NCBI RefSeq assembly: GCF_003076515.1
Contig: NZ_CP022390.1
Coordinates: 2,728,001-2,792,000, forward strand
Direction of reading: 5' to 3'
DNA from: Alcaligenes aquatilis
GTDB taxonomy: Bacteria; Pseudomonadota; Gammaproteobacteria; Burkholderiales; Burkholderiaceae_B
DNA: 64,000 nt
This document shows, in pieces, positions 9,530 through 19,557 of this stretch (its first letter is position 1; each line of letters starts with the position of its first letter). The translations under genes and the position numbers were made by a program. Under the pieces are notes generated by a model. The model was not told the DNA's origin. It saw nothing but the letters and a program-made list of their open reading frames with translations, and ran no database searches.

Positions 9530-10381
9530 ATGTCTGCAAGTATTGTATTTCACTTGCTCGCCGCACTGGCGTACATCGTGCTGTCGATCTCGCTATGGCG
9601 TCCGTTGACTCGCGGCAGCACCCGAACCGTACTGAACGGCCCTAGCCGGGTGGCTTTGCTCTGCGCCATTATTGTGCACGGAGCGGGCCTATTGCTGACG
9701 ATTGTACTGCCCCAAGGGCTGCATCTGAGCTGGGCACTGGCCCTGTCGGCGGCAATCTGGCTGGGCATGGTGGTGTTCTGGTTCCAAAGCCTGTATCTGC
9801 GTCTGGACGGCCTGTTGCTCATTCTACTGCCTGCGGCCACAATCGTCAGCCTGCTGGCCATGGCCTTTCCCAATGGCCATATCGTCCACCATGCAGGCAA
9901 TGAATGGCTACGCATCCACTTGCTGATTGCACTGGTCGCCTACGGGCTGAGCACCGTGGCCGCCCTGCACGCCGTCTTGATGACAGCGCTGGACCGCCAG
10001 TTGCACCGCCCTATTTTGCATCAGGAACAACGTGGTTTATTCAGCCGGGTGCTGGACACCATGCCGCCCCTGCTGGTGCAGGAAGAACTGCTGTTTCGCC
10101 TGATCCGCGTCTCTTTTGTCATTTTGACTTTCACGATCCTGAGCGGTGCCGCCGTCTCCATGGCAATAGACGGTAAATTTTTACCCGCTGACCATAAAAC
10201 TGTCTTTACCTTGCTATCCTGGGTTACATTTGGTGGCTTACTATGGGGCCGAAAACAGTATGGATGGCGGGGTCGCGTTGCTTTGCGCTGGACCTTGGCC
10301 GGTTTTGCCTTCCTGCTGCTGGCCTATACAGGCAGCCACTTTGTACTGGACGTCATCTTGCAACGAGGGAAAATTGGGTAA
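9530..10381 (+). CDS. CcsA/YpjD-type inner membrane protein (cytochrome c assembly family)
   Basis: 283 residues from ATG 9530 with about eight hydrophobic segments. The family pattern of CcsA/HemX-like proteins is visible in the middle (LRIHLLIALVAYGLSTVAAL, then a basic loop RQLHRPILHQEQRGLFSR) and at the end (YTGSHFVLDVIL, with a conserved His). In proteobacteria the stand-alone YpjD form lies next to ffh, as here; its role in haem handling or cytochrome assembly is suggested by family only. Its last codons overlap the start of the PP0621 gene. Confidence 0.9.
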   Translation: MSASIVFHLLAALAYIVLSISLWRPLTRGSTRTVLNGPSRVALLCAIIVHGAGLLLTIVLPQGLHLSWALALSAAIWLGMVVFWFQSLYLRLDGLLLILLPAATIVSLLAMAFPNGHIVHHAGNEWLRIHLLIALVAYGLSTVAALHAVLMTALDRQLHRPILHQEQRGLFSRVLDTMPPLLVQEELLFRLIRVSFVILTFTILSGAAVSMAIDGKFLPADHKTVFTLLSWVTFGGLLWGRKQYGWRGRVALRWTLAGFAFLLLAYTGSHFVLDVILQRGKIG

Positions 10382-10625
10382 AGTCTTATTCTGGGTTGTC
10401 GCTATCCTGGTGGCCATGATCATTGCCCGCATCGTGTCACAAAACAAGGCCCGCAAACGCAACCCACCCAACCCGACCATGCGCCCGCCACGCAAACCAG
10501 GCAAGGCAGAAGAGATGGTTCGTTGCGCGCACTGTGGCATTTTTCTACCTCGTTCCGAAGCCCTGATGAGCAATCATCACACTTGGTGCAGCCTGGAACA
10601 CGCCAAGCGCGGCCCGCGCAGTTAA
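10374..10625 (+). CDS. PP0621 family small membrane-anchored protein with Cys cluster
   Basis: 83 residues starting at TTG 10374, chosen because GAGGGA lies five bases upstream and the frame before it is not conserved. One N-terminal membrane segment (VLFWVVAILVAMIIARIV) is followed by a basic linker and a small motif C-A-H-C-G with a later W-C-S, a likely zinc-binding knuckle. This is the PP0621 family of beta/gamma-proteobacteria, of unknown function, usually between ypjD and ampD. It overlaps the ypjD stop by 8 bp, and four bases separate it from ampD: one operon. Confidence 0.82.
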   Translation: MGKVLFWVVAILVAMIIARIVSQNKARKRNPPNPTMRPPRKPGKAEEMVRCAHCGIFLPRSEALMSNHHTWCSLEHAKRGPRS

Positions 10626-10629
10626 GCTC

Positions 10630-11241
10630 ATGGCCCGCATGCACCACGCCTATGACCTGGACCGCCAGGGCTGGCTTAAACCCCATGCCAATGTCCTGCG
10701 TGCCTTGTCACCCAATCAGGATGACCGCCCCGAGGGCGACACCCCAACCCTGCTGGTGCTGCACAATATCAGCCTGCCACCGCAAGAATTTGGCGGGCCG
10801 TATATCCGGGATTTCTTCCAGAACAAGCTGGATATCAGTGCACACCCCTGGTTCGAGAACATCCGGGACCTGAAGGTTTCAGCCCACTTTCTGATCCAGC
10901 GTACCGGCCACATCATCCAGTTTGTCCCTACTACCCGCCGCGCCTGGCACGCAGGTGTGTCGCGTTTTGAAGACCGCGAACGCTGCAACGACTTCTCTAT
11001 TGGTATCGAGCTGGAAGGCAGCGATTTCGAGCCCTTTACTGAAGCGCAGTACCGGGAACTGTCCCGTTTGAGCCGCGCCTTGCGCATGCGCCATAACCTG
11101 AACGCAGTACGAGGCCACGAACATATCGCCCCAGGACGCAAGACAGATCCGGGGCCGTTCTTTGACTGGGAACGGGTAAAACGCGAGCACGGCTGGCCCA
11201 AAGAAACCTTGCCGGAACAAGAATTGGATCAGGGCCGATAA
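10630..11241 (+). CDS. ampD: 1,6-anhydro-N-acetylmuramyl-L-alanine amidase AmpD
   Basis: 203 residues, cytosolic zinc amidase of peptidoglycan recycling. It cleaves anhydro-muropeptides between the sugar and L-Ala, and its loss induces AmpC beta-lactamase in bacteria with AmpR. Zinc ligands can be placed at His45 (LLVLHNIS), His163 (VRGHEHIAPGRKTDPG) and Asp173 of the same motif; the spacing of 10 between the last two equals that of E. coli AmpD (154/164). The start region (YDLDRQGWL) is standard. Its 3' end overlaps the convergent oxidase gene by 13 bp. Confidence 0.96.
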   Translation: MARMHHAYDLDRQGWLKPHANVLRALSPNQDDRPEGDTPTLLVLHNISLPPQEFGGPYIRDFFQNKLDISAHPWFENIRDLKVSAHFLIQRTGHIIQFVPTTRRAWHAGVSRFEDRERCNDFSIGIELEGSDFEPFTEAQYRELSRLSRALRMRHNLNAVRGHEHIAPGRKTDPGPFFDWERVKREHGWPKETLPEQELDQGR

Positions 11242-12341
11242 AGTACGTCGGGGCCGATATCGGCCAAAGTATTACAGCCGGTCAGTGCCATGGCCACTTC
11301 CAGCTCCGCCCGCAGAATATGCAATACATGGGCCACGCCAGCGGCTCCGGCAGTCGCCAAACCATAAATATAGGGACGGCCAATCATCACCGCCGTCGCC
11401 CCCAAAGCCAGAGCCTTGAGTACATCGGTACCGCGTCGAATACCGCCATCCATCAATACCGGCACCCTCTCCCCCACGACCTGACAAACCTGCGACAAAA
11501 CGTCCACAGAGGCGGGAGCACCATCCAAAGTGCGCCCACCATGATTGGACACAACCATTCCGGCGACCCCTACATCAAGCGCTCGCTGAGCGTCACGGGG
11601 GCGCATGATTCCCTTGACCCAAACAGGCAAAGGACTGTGCTGCACCAGCCAGGCAAGGTCATCCCAGGTGGGGGCACTATTTAATAGGCCACTGCCAAAT
11701 AAAGGGCTGGTGCCTGCTGCACCTAAAACCGCCTGCTGCCTGGGAGCGCCCCGCAGATTCACGGCGTCCACACCCTCGGGCAAAGCAAACCCCGCACGCT
11801 GCTCCTGATTACGCGAGCCATTGACAGCAGCATCCACCGTCAACATCAAAGCGGCATAACCCGCTGCCTTGAGCCGTCCCAATAAATCCGACGTAAATGC
11901 GCGATCCGTTTGCCAATACCACTGTGCCCACAACGGGGCATGCGCCTGTGCGGCAATCTCTTCAAAGGAATGACTGGCCTGCATGCTGATTACGCTGGTC
12001 GCGCCCATCGCACCCGCGCCCAGCACACTGGCCAATTCACCTTCAGGATGAGCCAAGCACTGATAAGCCACGGGCGCCAGAAGAATCGGGTAGTCCATAG
12101 ACTGCCCTTGCAGTGTCAAACGGGTGGAAGGCTGATCAAACTCACCTAGAGCAGCAGGCCATAAACCCCAGCGCCCGAAGCTGGCCAGGTTGTCTTGCAC
12201 AGTAAACTCATCGGCCGCCCCTGCACTGAAATACGCCCAGTCCTGTGCGCGCATACGCACACGGGCATAGGGTTCGTAATCCCTCAGGCAGGCAATCTGG
12301 GCCGGAATATTACTGAGCGGGGGCAGCCGTTCTTGGGACAT
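11229..12341 (-). CDS. FMN-dependent alpha-hydroxy-acid oxidase/dehydrogenase
   Basis: 370 residues from ATG 12341; a TTG two codons upstream has better spacing to AGGAG and is an alternative. Family features are DWAYFSAGAADEFTVQDNL near the N-terminus, PILLAPVAYQCLAHPEGE for FMN binding, WVKGIMRPRDAQRALDVG with the FMN-contacting Lys, the active-site VVSNHGGRTLDG and the DGGIRRGTDVLKAL motif. It oxidises a 2-hydroxy acid; it resembles the lactate/glycolate/mandelate group but is a separate paralogue from the lldD of the lactate operon at 51042. Substrate unknown. Confidence 0.92.
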   Translation of the reverse strand: MSQERLPPLSNIPAQIACLRDYEPYARVRMRAQDWAYFSAGAADEFTVQDNLASFGRWGLWPAALGEFDQPSTRLTLQGQSMDYPILLAPVAYQCLAHPEGELASVLGAGAMGATSVISMQASHSFEEIAAQAHAPLWAQWYWQTDRAFTSDLLGRLKAAGYAALMLTVDAAVNGSRNQEQRAGFALPEGVDAVNLRGAPRQQAVLGAAGTSPLFGSGLLNSAPTWDDLAWLVQHSPLPVWVKGIMRPRDAQRALDVGVAGMVVSNHGGRTLDGAPASVDVLSQVCQVVGERVPVLMDGGIRRGTDVLKALALGATAVMIGRPYIYGLATAGAAGVAHVLHILRAELEVAMALTGCNTLADIGPDVLYRP

Positions 12342-12362
12342 GATCAATCAAACTCCTGGCGA

Positions 12363-13043
12363 TCAGACATCGCTCCATTCGCGCAGCAAATTATGATAAA
12401 TCCCCGTCAGGCGCGACAGCTCCTGGGCATCTGCGTTCTGCTTGGCCAGTTGCTGAATGCTCTGATCCAGCTCCCACAGCAGTTTGCGTTGATGCGCATG
12501 ACGCACCATGCTTTGCGTCCAGAAAAACGAGGCATAGCGTGTTCCTTTAGTCACCGGCTGTACACGATGCAAACTGGTCCCCGGATACACCACCATATGC
12601 CCTGCAGGCAGTTTGATGGACTGTGTTCCGTATACATCTTCGATGATCAGTTCCCCGCCCTCGTATTCGTCGGGGTCGCTAAAAAACAAGGTTGTGGAGA
12701 CATCAGTACGCAGACGCTGTCCCGTGCCAGGAACCGTAAAAATCGCGTTATCGATGTGGTTGCCGTACTCCCCGCCGCCCTCGTAACGGTTAAAACGTGG
12801 TGGCAACATACGCAGGGGCAAGGCAGCGGCAATAAAGCCGCTGTGCTGACCCAATACATGCATTAAAAACTCCCCCATCTGCCTGGCGACGGCTGTATCA
12901 AGAGGCAATTGCAGATTGCGTTTGCTGTGCTGGGCCAGATAACCCGCCGTCGTGCGCCCATCTTCCCACTGTGCCTGCTCCAGGGCCTGGCGACACTCAT
13001 GCAACTGTTCAGCATTGAGCACATCGGGGATCGTAATCAGCAT
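12363..13043 (-). CDS. piuC: PiuC-type Fe(II)/2-oxoglutarate dioxygenase (PKHD hydroxylase)
   Basis: 226 residues from ATG 13043; the longer frame to 13133 reads into the intergenic region. The 2OG-Fe(II) oxygenase facial triad is visible: His96 and Asp98 in YGNHIDN and His159 in SLHRVQP, with Arg169 for the 2-oxoglutarate carboxylate. PiuC proteins (Fe2+-dependent dioxygenases) are typically co-transcribed with a TonB-dependent catecholate siderophore receptor and are iron-repressed. The same arrangement is seen here, with the receptor gene 98 bp upstream. The native substrate is not known. Confidence 0.95.
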   Translation of the reverse strand: MLITIPDVLNAEQLHECRQALEQAQWEDGRTTAGYLAQHSKRNLQLPLDTAVARQMGEFLMHVLGQHSGFIAAALPLRMLPPRFNRYEGGGEYGNHIDNAIFTVPGTGQRLRTDVSTTLFFSDPDEYEGGELIIEDVYGTQSIKLPAGHMVVYPGTSLHRVQPVTKGTRYASFFWTQSMVRHAHQRKLLWELDQSIQQLAKQNADAQELSRLTGIYHNLLREWSDV

Positions 13044-13141
13044 GGGGCACCTGCCAAAACAAAAGGAATACAAGGTAAAGCAAGAAACAGACAGGCCGCC
13101 CCAAAAGGCGGCCCATCTGAATTTACACGACAAAACGCAAC

Positions 13142-15337
13142 TTACTCGAAGCGGTAAGAGGCATTGAACATGTAAGAGCGGCCTGGGCCAACGTTGGCAA
13201 AAAGGCCGACGTGGGAAGCATCATACATGCGCACATTGCTGATGTTGTTGACGTTGAACTGGAAAGATACGTTCTTGTTCAGGTCGTAGCGCGCCATTGC
13301 ATCGTAGCGCCAGTAGGAAGGCAGCTTCAATTGATTGGCGTCATCCACAAAGCGTTTGCCCACAAACGTGGCACCTGCGCCCAAGGTCAGCTCGGGCATG
13401 ACTTTGTAGGTCGTCCAGACGTTGAAGCTCTGCTTGGAGATGAACTTCATCTGCTTACCGTCAAAGACATTATTGCCGCTGCGGTATTTCTTGATCTTGG
13501 GGTCCAGATAGGTGTAACCCGCCCATACATTCCAGTTCGGGGTAATTGCACCGGCCGCACCCAACTCCAGGCCACGTACACGGTTGCTGCCGCTCAAGGA
13601 CACATCGCCAGTCAAAGGATCGGTAGAACGAGCATCTTTCTTGTCGGTCTGGAAAATGGCCGCTGTCAAAGACAACTTCTCGTCGGCCACGTCCCACTTT
13701 GTCCCCAACTCCCAGCTGTAGCTGCGCTCGGGCTTCAGGTCACGAATAGCGGCGCCACCTGCCGGGCCATCTGCACCACCGGCCTGACCCAGGTTCTCCC
13801 CTGTCGGGTTGGAAGAGGTGCCATAGCTCAGGTAGATAGAACCATTGCGCGCTGGCTTATAGACCACACCCAACTGATAGTTCCACATATCATCTTTGCG
13901 GGACTCCTGGGTATTGTCGACCTCAAAACGATCAAATCGCACGCCACCATTGACCGACCATTGCTCATTAAACGCAATGGTGTCAAAGATATACGCCGAG
14001 CGTGTCTTGATATCGCCTGCTTTGGTTTTGGAGCCATAGTTCAAGGAATAGCTGTAGCTGCGATTGGGATTCGGATTATAAAAAGAGTCCGTATCCGAGC
14101 CAGGCGTGCCCGTGATGCTTCGGTTGTAGATATCCTCCTTGCTGAACTCAAGCCCGGCTACCACATCATGTTTCAAGGTACCCGTTGTAAACGTACCGTA
14201 TACGTCGGTTTGGTTCAGCAGGGACTCCGAACTGCGCCAGCGCGCCCGATCCGATCTTGTGAACAGCAAGCCCTCCCCCTCACTGGCGCACGCACCACCC
14301 GAATTGGCCTTGCAATTGTCAAACGACGGTCTGGTCATCAAGTAATGATTCAAGGTCTTGCCATAGCGCGTCACGTTGCGAACTGTGAAACGCTCATTAA
14401 GGTCATGCTCAATCTGTGCCGTGGCGGTATCTGCCGTATATTCACGAAAATCGACCTGATGACGACCGTAGAAATTGTCTCGGTCTGCTTCCAAGGGGGT
14501 CACACGATCCGGATTGGCCGCGTTCCGGAAGGGAAAGCCCAGGTCCGGCATATCTTTGTTTTCAAGATGCGAATACGACAAGGTCACACGTGTGGGGGTA
14601 CCCAAACCAAAAGCAATGGAAGGAGCGATCCCCCAACGGTCGATTGTCACGCCATCACGACCTGCGACGTCACCCCCCATGCGCATCAGGTTCAAGCGGA
14701 TTGCACCTGTGTCCGAAAAAGCATAATTGCCGTCTGCCGTCAGACGATATTGGTCCGACGTCCCGTAACCTGCTTCCACCTGGAAAAAGTCTTTCAGCTT
14801 GGGAGACTTGGTCACCAGATTCAGGCTACCGCCAGTGCCGCCACGGCCTGTATACGCCGAGCTGGGGCCCTTCAAGACTTCAACCGATTCCAGGTTGAAG
14901 GTCTCGTGCGAGCCACGGGAGTAATCACGCACACCGTCAATAAAAATATCGGTACTGGCCTCATAACCACGGATAAAAGGACGATCTCCCACGGGAGTGC
15001 CGCCTTCGCCCGAACCCAAAGTAATGCCGGGAGTGGTGCGCAACACGTCTTGCAGCGATGTCGCACCACGATCCTTGATCACCTCCTCTGGAATCACGGT
15101 GATAGAGCGCGGTGTGTTAAGCAAAGTCTCAGAGAACTTCACCGATTGCGCTTTATGGGCCTGAAAGCCCTCAATGCCATTGGCATCTTCCGAGCCTTGA
15201 ACTTTGATCGACTGCAACTCGGTCACGCCTGGATTGGCGGTTTGAGCGATCACAGGACTCGTCAGGGCGGCAAACAGGGCAGCAGACAAGACCGTCTCGG
15301 CAAAGCGACGAGGCGGCACAGAGGAAACGAACGACAT
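13142..15337 (-). CDS. TonB-dependent catecholate siderophore receptor (Fiu/PiuA-like)
   Basis: 731 residues starting at ATG 15337. This start is preferred over 15349 because GGAG lies seven bases upstream. A signal peptide ends near VIAQ. The plug domain starts with a TonB-box-like region (LQSIKVQG) and contains [22 protein letters not shown] and the [16 protein letters not shown] segment. The barrel ends with the expected aromatic terminal residue pattern (MFNASYRFE). It is an outer-membrane receptor for ferric siderophores. The PiuC partner downstream and a Fur box upstream place it in the iron-starvation response. Confidence 0.95.
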   Translation of the reverse strand: MSFVSSVPPRRFAETVLSAALFAALTSPVIAQTANPGVTELQSIKVQGSEDANGIEGFQAHKAQSVKFSETLLNTPRSITVIPEEVIKDRGATSLQDVLRTTPGITLGSGEGGTPVGDRPFIRGYEASTDIFIDGVRDYSRGSHETFNLESVEVLKGPSSAYTGRGGTGGSLNLVTKSPKLKDFFQVEAGYGTSDQYRLTADGNYAFSDTGAIRLNLMRMGGDVAGRDGVTIDRWGIAPSIAFGLGTPTRVTLSYSHLENKDMPDLGFPFRNAANPDRVTPLEADRDNFYGRHQVDFREYTADTATAQIEHDLNERFTVRNVTRYGKTLNHYLMTRPSFDNCKANSGGACASEGEGLLFTRSDRARWRSSESLLNQTDVYGTFTTGTLKHDVVAGLEFSKEDIYNRSITGTPGSDTDSFYNPNPNRSYSYSLNYGSKTKAGDIKTRSAYIFDTIAFNEQWSVNGGVRFDRFEVDNTQESRKDDMWNYQLGVVYKPARNGSIYLSYGTSSNPTGENLGQAGGADGPAGGAAIRDLKPERSYSWELGTKWDVADEKLSLTAAIFQTDKKDARSTDPLTGDVSLSGSNRVRGLELGAAGAITPNWNVWAGYTYLDPKIKKYRSGNNVFDGKQMKFISKQSFNVWTTYKVMPELTLGAGATFVGKRFVDDANQLKLPSYWRYDAMARYDLNKNVSFQFNVNNISNVRMYDASHVGLFANVGPGRSYMFNASYRFE

Positions 15338-15447
15338 TACCAGCTCCATATGGTAGGTATCACTTTTTCAAGGCTGTGCGATCAAAGCAGGGTTGATCGC
15401 GCGCATTAGCGGTGTTTCGATGCCTGATAAGTGCTTTTAATAGGAAC

Positions 15448-15466
15448 CGTAATATTAATCATTCCC
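15448..15466. promoter_or_regulatory. Putative Fur box upstream of the siderophore receptor
   Basis: The 19-mer ending in TAATCATTCCC matches the Fur consensus (GATAATGATAATCATTATC) at 13 of 19 positions by eye, including an unbroken TAATCATT. It lies about 110 bp upstream of the receptor start. A weaker AATTCTCATT motif is present at about 15575. Iron repression by Fur is the expected control. The rest of the 320-bp gap shows nothing else but the htpG terminator. Confidence 0.6.
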
Positions 15467-15659
15467 ATTCTTAAGTCTATCCAAATATTACGATTTCCTT
15501 AAATTCAACTCAAAACTAGCGGGTTTTGGCCCACAGTGTCGTGTCCATGCATCGTATTACGATCAATTCTCATTAAGATAGACAAAAACCAAAAAATCGC
15601 TTAACACCCCTTTCCCTTTAACTACGCCCTTCTTCCATCAATGGTCTGTCAACACGCAC

Positions 15660-15697
15660 AAAAAAGGCCTCTATCGTACACATCAGGATAGAGGCCT
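15660..15697 (-). terminator. Rho-independent terminator after htpG
   Basis: Stem AGGCCTCTATC (15665-15675) with GATAGAGGCCT (15687-15697), 11 bp, followed on the minus strand by a run of T residues (complement of the A-run at 15660-15665). It lies 50 bp behind the htpG stop. Confidence 0.88.
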
Positions 15698-15747
15698 ATG
15701 TATTGGCAACTGACTCCACCTTCAGGCAGAGCCAGCAAGCTTCAGAT

Positions 15748-17652
15748 TTACAGATTCAGCAGCAAGCGATTCACACGTTTCACAAAGCTGGCGGGATCTT
15801 GCAAGGCGGCTCCTTCAGCCAGCATGGCTTGTTCCAGCAACAACTGGGCCCACTGTTCAAAGGCTTCATCGTCAGCGGCCTGAACCTTGGCGATCAAAGC
15901 ATGCTCCGGGTTGATTTCCAGGATTGGCTTAACTTCAGGGGCTTCCTGGCCAGCGGCTTGCAGCATACGCAGCAAATGCGGGCTCAGTTCATTGGCATCG
16001 ACCACCACACAAGCAGGGGAATCGACCAGACGGGCCGTAATACGCACTTCCTTGACCTTCTCGCCCAGCGTGGCTTGCAGACGCTCGACCAGCGGCTTGA
16101 AGGTTTCAGCCACTTCGGCTTGGTGTTTCTTTTCTTGCTCGTCTGCCAGCGAATCCAGGTCCAGACCGCCCTTGGCCACGGACACCAGTTGCTTGCCTTC
16201 AAATTCGCGCAGATAGGACAGCATCCACTCGTCCACGCGGTCGGACATCAGCAGCACTTCGATGCCTTTCTTGCGGAATACTTCCAGATGCGGGCTGTTC
16301 GATGCAGCAGCAAAGGTGTCAGCGGTGACGTAGTAAATCTTGTCCTGACCTTCTTTCATGCGACCGATATAGTCGTTCAGGGACACGGTCTGGGCCGAGC
16401 CTTCCTGATGCGTGGACGCAAAGCGCAGCAAGGCTGCAATACGAGCCTGATTGCCCATGTCTTCGCCGGTGCCTTCTTTCAGCACCTGACCAAACTGGCC
16501 CCAGAACTCGGCGTATTGCTCGGGCTGGTTCTCGGCCAGATCTTCCAGCAAGGACAGAATGCGCTTGGCGCTGCCTTCACGGATGGCACGGACATCACGG
16601 CTTTCTTGCAGGATTTCACGCGAGACGTTCAGCGGCAGGTCAGCCGAATCGATCACGCCACGCACAAAGCGCAAGTAGGCGGGCAACAGTTGGTCGGCGT
16701 CATCCATGATGAACACACGCTTGACGTACAGCTTCACGCCACGGCGGGCATCGCGGTCCCACAGATCAAAAGGAGCTTGCTTGGGAACGAACAGGAGCTG
16801 GGTGTATTCGCTACGGCCTTCGACCCGGTTATGTGTCCAGGCCAAAGGGTTCTCGTAATCGTGAGCGATGTGCTTGTAGAACTCCTGGTACTGTTCGTCG
16901 GTAATTTCCGACTTGGAGCGTGTCCACAAGGCGCTGGCCTGGTTCACGCTTTCCCATTCGTCCTGCGTGACTTGTTGCTGCTTCTCTTCGTCCCACTCTT
17001 CCTTGCGCATTTGCACCGGCAAGGAGATGTGGTCGGAGTAGCGACGCAGCACGTTGCGCAAACGCCAGCCGTCCAGGAAATCGTCCTCGCCTTCACGCAG
17101 ATGCAAGGTGATGGTGGTGCCGCGCTCGGCTTTTTCAGCGGCGGCAATGGTGAACTCGCCTTCGCCGGAGGATTCCCACAGCACCGCTTCCTGATCCTCA
17201 CCGGCGCGACGTGTCAGCACGGACACCTTGTCAGCCACGATAAAGGAAGAGTAAAAGCCCACGCCAAACTGACCAATAAGCTGAGTATCTTTTTGCTTGT
17301 CGCCCGTCAGTTGGGAAAAGAACTCTTTGGTGCCCGAGCGGGCAATAGTGCCCAGGTTGGCAATTGCCTCGTCACGCGACATGCCAATGCCGTTGTCGGA
17401 AATGGTGATCGTGCGCTGTTCTTTATCGAACTCCACACGGATACGCATTTCCGGATCGCCTTCCAGCAAAGCTGGATTGTCGATGGCCTCGAAGCGCAGT
17501 TTGTCACAGGCATCCGACGCATTGGATACCAGCTCACGCAGGAAAATCTCCTTGTTGCTGTACAAGGAGTGAATCATCAAATGCAATAATTGTTTGACTT
17601 CAGCCTGAAAACCTAGGGTTTCGGACGTATTCGCAGTGTCAGTCTGGCTCAT
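15748..17652 (-). CDS. htpG: Molecular chaperone HtpG (Hsp90)
   Basis: 634 residues from ATG 17652, typical of bacterial Hsp90. The N-terminal ATPase domain shows [14 protein letters not shown] (Glu/Asn of the GHKL site), [11 protein letters not shown] and [13 protein letters not shown]. The middle domain has the [11 protein letters not shown] segment. The C-terminal dimerisation domain ends near residue 625. It is a cytosolic ATP-dependent folding chaperone, commonly heat-shock induced. The EamA transporter gene lies 93 bp upstream on the same strand and may read through. Confidence 0.98.
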   Translation of the reverse strand: MSQTDTANTSETLGFQAEVKQLLHLMIHSLYSNKEIFLRELVSNASDACDKLRFEAIDNPALLEGDPEMRIRVEFDKEQRTITISDNGIGMSRDEAIANLGTIARSGTKEFFSQLTGDKQKDTQLIGQFGVGFYSSFIVADKVSVLTRRAGEDQEAVLWESSGEGEFTIAAAEKAERGTTITLHLREGEDDFLDGWRLRNVLRRYSDHISLPVQMRKEEWDEEKQQQVTQDEWESVNQASALWTRSKSEITDEQYQEFYKHIAHDYENPLAWTHNRVEGRSEYTQLLFVPKQAPFDLWDRDARRGVKLYVKRVFIMDDADQLLPAYLRFVRGVIDSADLPLNVSREILQESRDVRAIREGSAKRILSLLEDLAENQPEQYAEFWGQFGQVLKEGTGEDMGNQARIAALLRFASTHQEGSAQTVSLNDYIGRMKEGQDKIYYVTADTFAAASNSPHLEVFRKKGIEVLLMSDRVDEWMLSYLREFEGKQLVSVAKGGLDLDSLADEQEKKHQAEVAETFKPLVERLQATLGEKVKEVRITARLVDSPACVVVDANELSPHLLRMLQAAGQEAPEVKPILEINPEHALIAKVQAADDEAFEQWAQLLLEQAMLAEGAALQDPASFVKRVNRLLLNL

Positions 17653-17745
17653 GGTGAAAAAGCAAAAAATGGGTTGATTGCCGCGCGCCAAAGCACGCCC
17701 TATTGCAAGCAGATAGGGACAGCCTGCGATATTTCAAGAGAGCGA

Positions 17746-18630
17746 TCAGGCAGCAGGACCGGAGGTCAGGGCAATAACCCCGCTGATCATGACGGCACAG
17801 CCCAACAAACTCCAGATATTGGCCTTCTCGCGCAGCACGACCATGCCCAACAGCGTGCCTGCCATCATGGACATTTCACGAGCAGGGGCCACCATGGACA
17901 AGGGTGCTCCCAGCCTCAAGGCCTGCAAAACCAGAATGTAGGACATGGGCGAGAGCAGGCCCACGGCCGCCGCCAATTTCCAATAAGGTTTAAGTTTGAC
18001 GAAACCATCGCGCCCACGCTTGGCGATGAAGGGGGCCAACATGCCCAGCCGCAGCACATTGCTGAACCAGTCCAGCAGAAACGGCGAGATCAACAAGACG
18101 GTAACGCCATAAGCATCCACCACGGTATAGGCGGCAATCAGAACCCCGGTCTGCATGCCCCAACGCACCCCTGTCAATGCAGAGGGGCTGAAAAAACGTC
18201 GTAGGTGACCTTGTGTGGCAATGAGCAAAATCCCCATCACCACCAGCAAAATACCGAGCACGCCCAAAGGCCGTACCGGTTCGCCCAGCAAGATGAAGGC
18301 ACCAATAGACGAGAGCATGGGCCCGGTGCCCCGAGCGATGGGATACACCACCGATAGGTCTGCCACCTGATAGCCTTTTTGCAGACTTAGGCTATAGCCC
18401 ATATGCAGCAAGGCGCTGAGCAGCAAACAGGTAATGGTTTCGCTAGTCCAAGGCATATTGCCTTGAGTGAAAACCACCCACAGCATGATGGGGAAGTAAA
18501 ACAGGATGGCGAAAAAAGAGTAGGCAAATACGAAATGCGCTCCTGCCATCGCAGCCCGTTTTGAGAGCAGATTCCAACCCGCATGAATGAACGCAGCACA
18601 CACCACCAACAACAACGCGGTCCAGGACAT
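17746..18630 (-). CDS. EamA family (DMT superfamily) transporter
   Basis: 294 residues from ATG 18630, chosen because GGAAG lies five bases upstream; an ATG at 18648 is the alternative. Ten hydrophobic segments form two EamA repeats (about 3-135 and 150-290). Family marks include FIHAGWNLLSKRA near the start, VVYPIARGTGPMLSSIGAFI in repeat 1 and MSYILVLQALRLG with VAPAREMSMMAGTLLG in repeat 2. Members export or import small metabolites across the inner membrane; the substrate is unknown. Confidence 0.9.
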   Translation of the reverse strand: MSWTALLLVVCAAFIHAGWNLLSKRAAMAGAHFVFAYSFFAILFYFPIMLWVVFTQGNMPWTSETITCLLLSALLHMGYSLSLQKGYQVADLSVVYPIARGTGPMLSSIGAFILLGEPVRPLGVLGILLVVMGILLIATQGHLRRFFSPSALTGVRWGMQTGVLIAAYTVVDAYGVTVLLISPFLLDWFSNVLRLGMLAPFIAKRGRDGFVKLKPYWKLAAAVGLLSPMSYILVLQALRLGAPLSMVAPAREMSMMAGTLLGMVVLREKANIWSLLGCAVMISGVIALTSGPAA

Positions 18631-18795
18631 GAGGGCTTCCAGCAGCAAATAGCAAAAGAAAACTATACGCGCCCTTCATGGGCGAGGCCAGCCAATCAAG
18701 CCGCCCGCAACGTCCTATGACAAATAAGAGACAGTAACGGGCAATTCAACCATCAAGGTATGATGTTCGGCACGTATTTTGATATGGAGCCAATC

Positions 18796-19107
18796 ATGAG
18801 CACCTTGCTGTATGTTGATTTTCCTTACCCAGGCCCGTGGGGGTCAGAGATGAGCGACGCCATGCAAGAACTGGCGCAATCAATCAGCCTGGAGCCGGGT
18901 CTGATCTGGAAAATCTGGACAGAAAACAAGGAACAATCCAAAGCAGGCGGGGTCTATCTGTTCAAGGACAAGTCCAGCGCGCAGGCGTATCTGGACATGC
19001 ACAGCAAGCGGCTCAATAGCTTTGGCATCACCGACATTGATGCACGCTTCTTCGATGTGAACCAGCCACTGACAGACATTAATTCTGGCCCCTTGTCGGC
19101 CAAGTAA
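18796..19107 (+). CDS. YdhR-like putative monooxygenase
   Basis: 103 residues from ATG 18796. The pattern follows E. coli YdhR: a beta strand TLLYVDFPY, GPWGSEMSDAMQELAQSI, EPGLIWKIWTEN, AGGVYLFKDKSSAQAYL and a late DIDARFFDVNQPLTDIN. YdhR forms a dimeric ferredoxin-like alpha+beta barrel related to ActVA-Orf6-type monooxygenases. The in vivo substrate is unknown. The gene is divergent from the EamA gene and is followed by the 77-bp repeat array. Confidence 0.9.
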   Translation: MSTLLYVDFPYPGPWGSEMSDAMQELAQSISLEPGLIWKIWTENKEQSKAGGVYLFKDKSSAQAYLDMHSKRLNSFGITDIDARFFDVNQPLTDINSGPLSAK

Positions 19108-19133
19108 AACACGGCCTGCAAACGCAGAAAAGG

Positions 19134-19517
19134 CCCCCACGCTGCGCCTTCGGCTTGCTGCCTCCCAAGGGGGTGCGTTTTGCCTTGGGGCGGCCCGGCG
19201 GCAAAACAAGCCCCCACGCTACGCCTTCGGCTTGCTGCCCACCGAGGGGGGCTTTTTGCCTTGGGACGGCCCGGCGGCAAAACAAGCCCCCACGCTACGC
19301 CTTCGGCTTGCTGCCCCCAAAGGGGGTGCGTTTTGTCTTGGGGCGGCCCGGCGGCAAAACAAGCCCCCACGCTACGCCTTTGGCTTGCTGCCCCCCGAGG
19401 GGGTGCGTTTTGTCTTGGGGCGGCCCGGCGGCAAAACAAGCCCCCACGCTGCGCCTTCGGCTTGCTGCCTCCCAAGGGGGTGCGTTTTGCCTTGGGGCGG
19501 CCCGGCGACAAAAAAAG
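19134..19517. repeat. Five tandem 77-bp intergenic repeats
   Basis: Units begin with CCCCCACGCT at 19134, 19211, 19287, 19364 and 19441, giving periods of 77, 76, 77 and 77 bp. A sixth, broken start at 19518 merges into a terminator. Each unit holds a short palindrome (CCCCC, 3-nt spacer, GGGGG type) and a second hairpin formed by GTTTTG and CAAAAC around a GC-rich loop. The first and last units share the same variants (GCTGCGCC, GCCTCCCAAG) while the three inner units differ. The array sits between two convergent genes. It is REP/VNTR-like, not a CRISPR, because there are no unique spacers. Confidence 0.93.
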
Positions 19518-19542
19518 CCCGCCTGCCAATACGCGGGCGGGC
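19510..19542 (-). terminator. Rho-independent terminator of the carboxymuconolactone decarboxylase-like gene
   Basis: Stem GCCCGCC (19517-19523) with GGCGGGC (19536-19542). On the minus strand it is followed by a run of at least six T residues. It directly abuts the repeat array and lies 15 bp behind the stop of the gene at 19558. Confidence 0.85.
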
Positions 19543-19557
19543 CATCACACAGCGTGC

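Noticed and set aside
13211..15409. 732-codon plus-strand frame opposite the TonB receptor
   Set aside because: Antisense shadow caused by codon bias; the minus strand has clear plug and barrel motifs, the plus strand has none.
15703..17589. 628-codon plus-strand frame opposite htpG
   Set aside because: Shadow of htpG, which has all Hsp90 motifs; no family resemblance and no ribosome-binding site on the plus strand.
19134..19517. CRISPR array
   Set aside because: The period is made of one continuous repeated unit; there are no unique spacers and no cas genes nearby.
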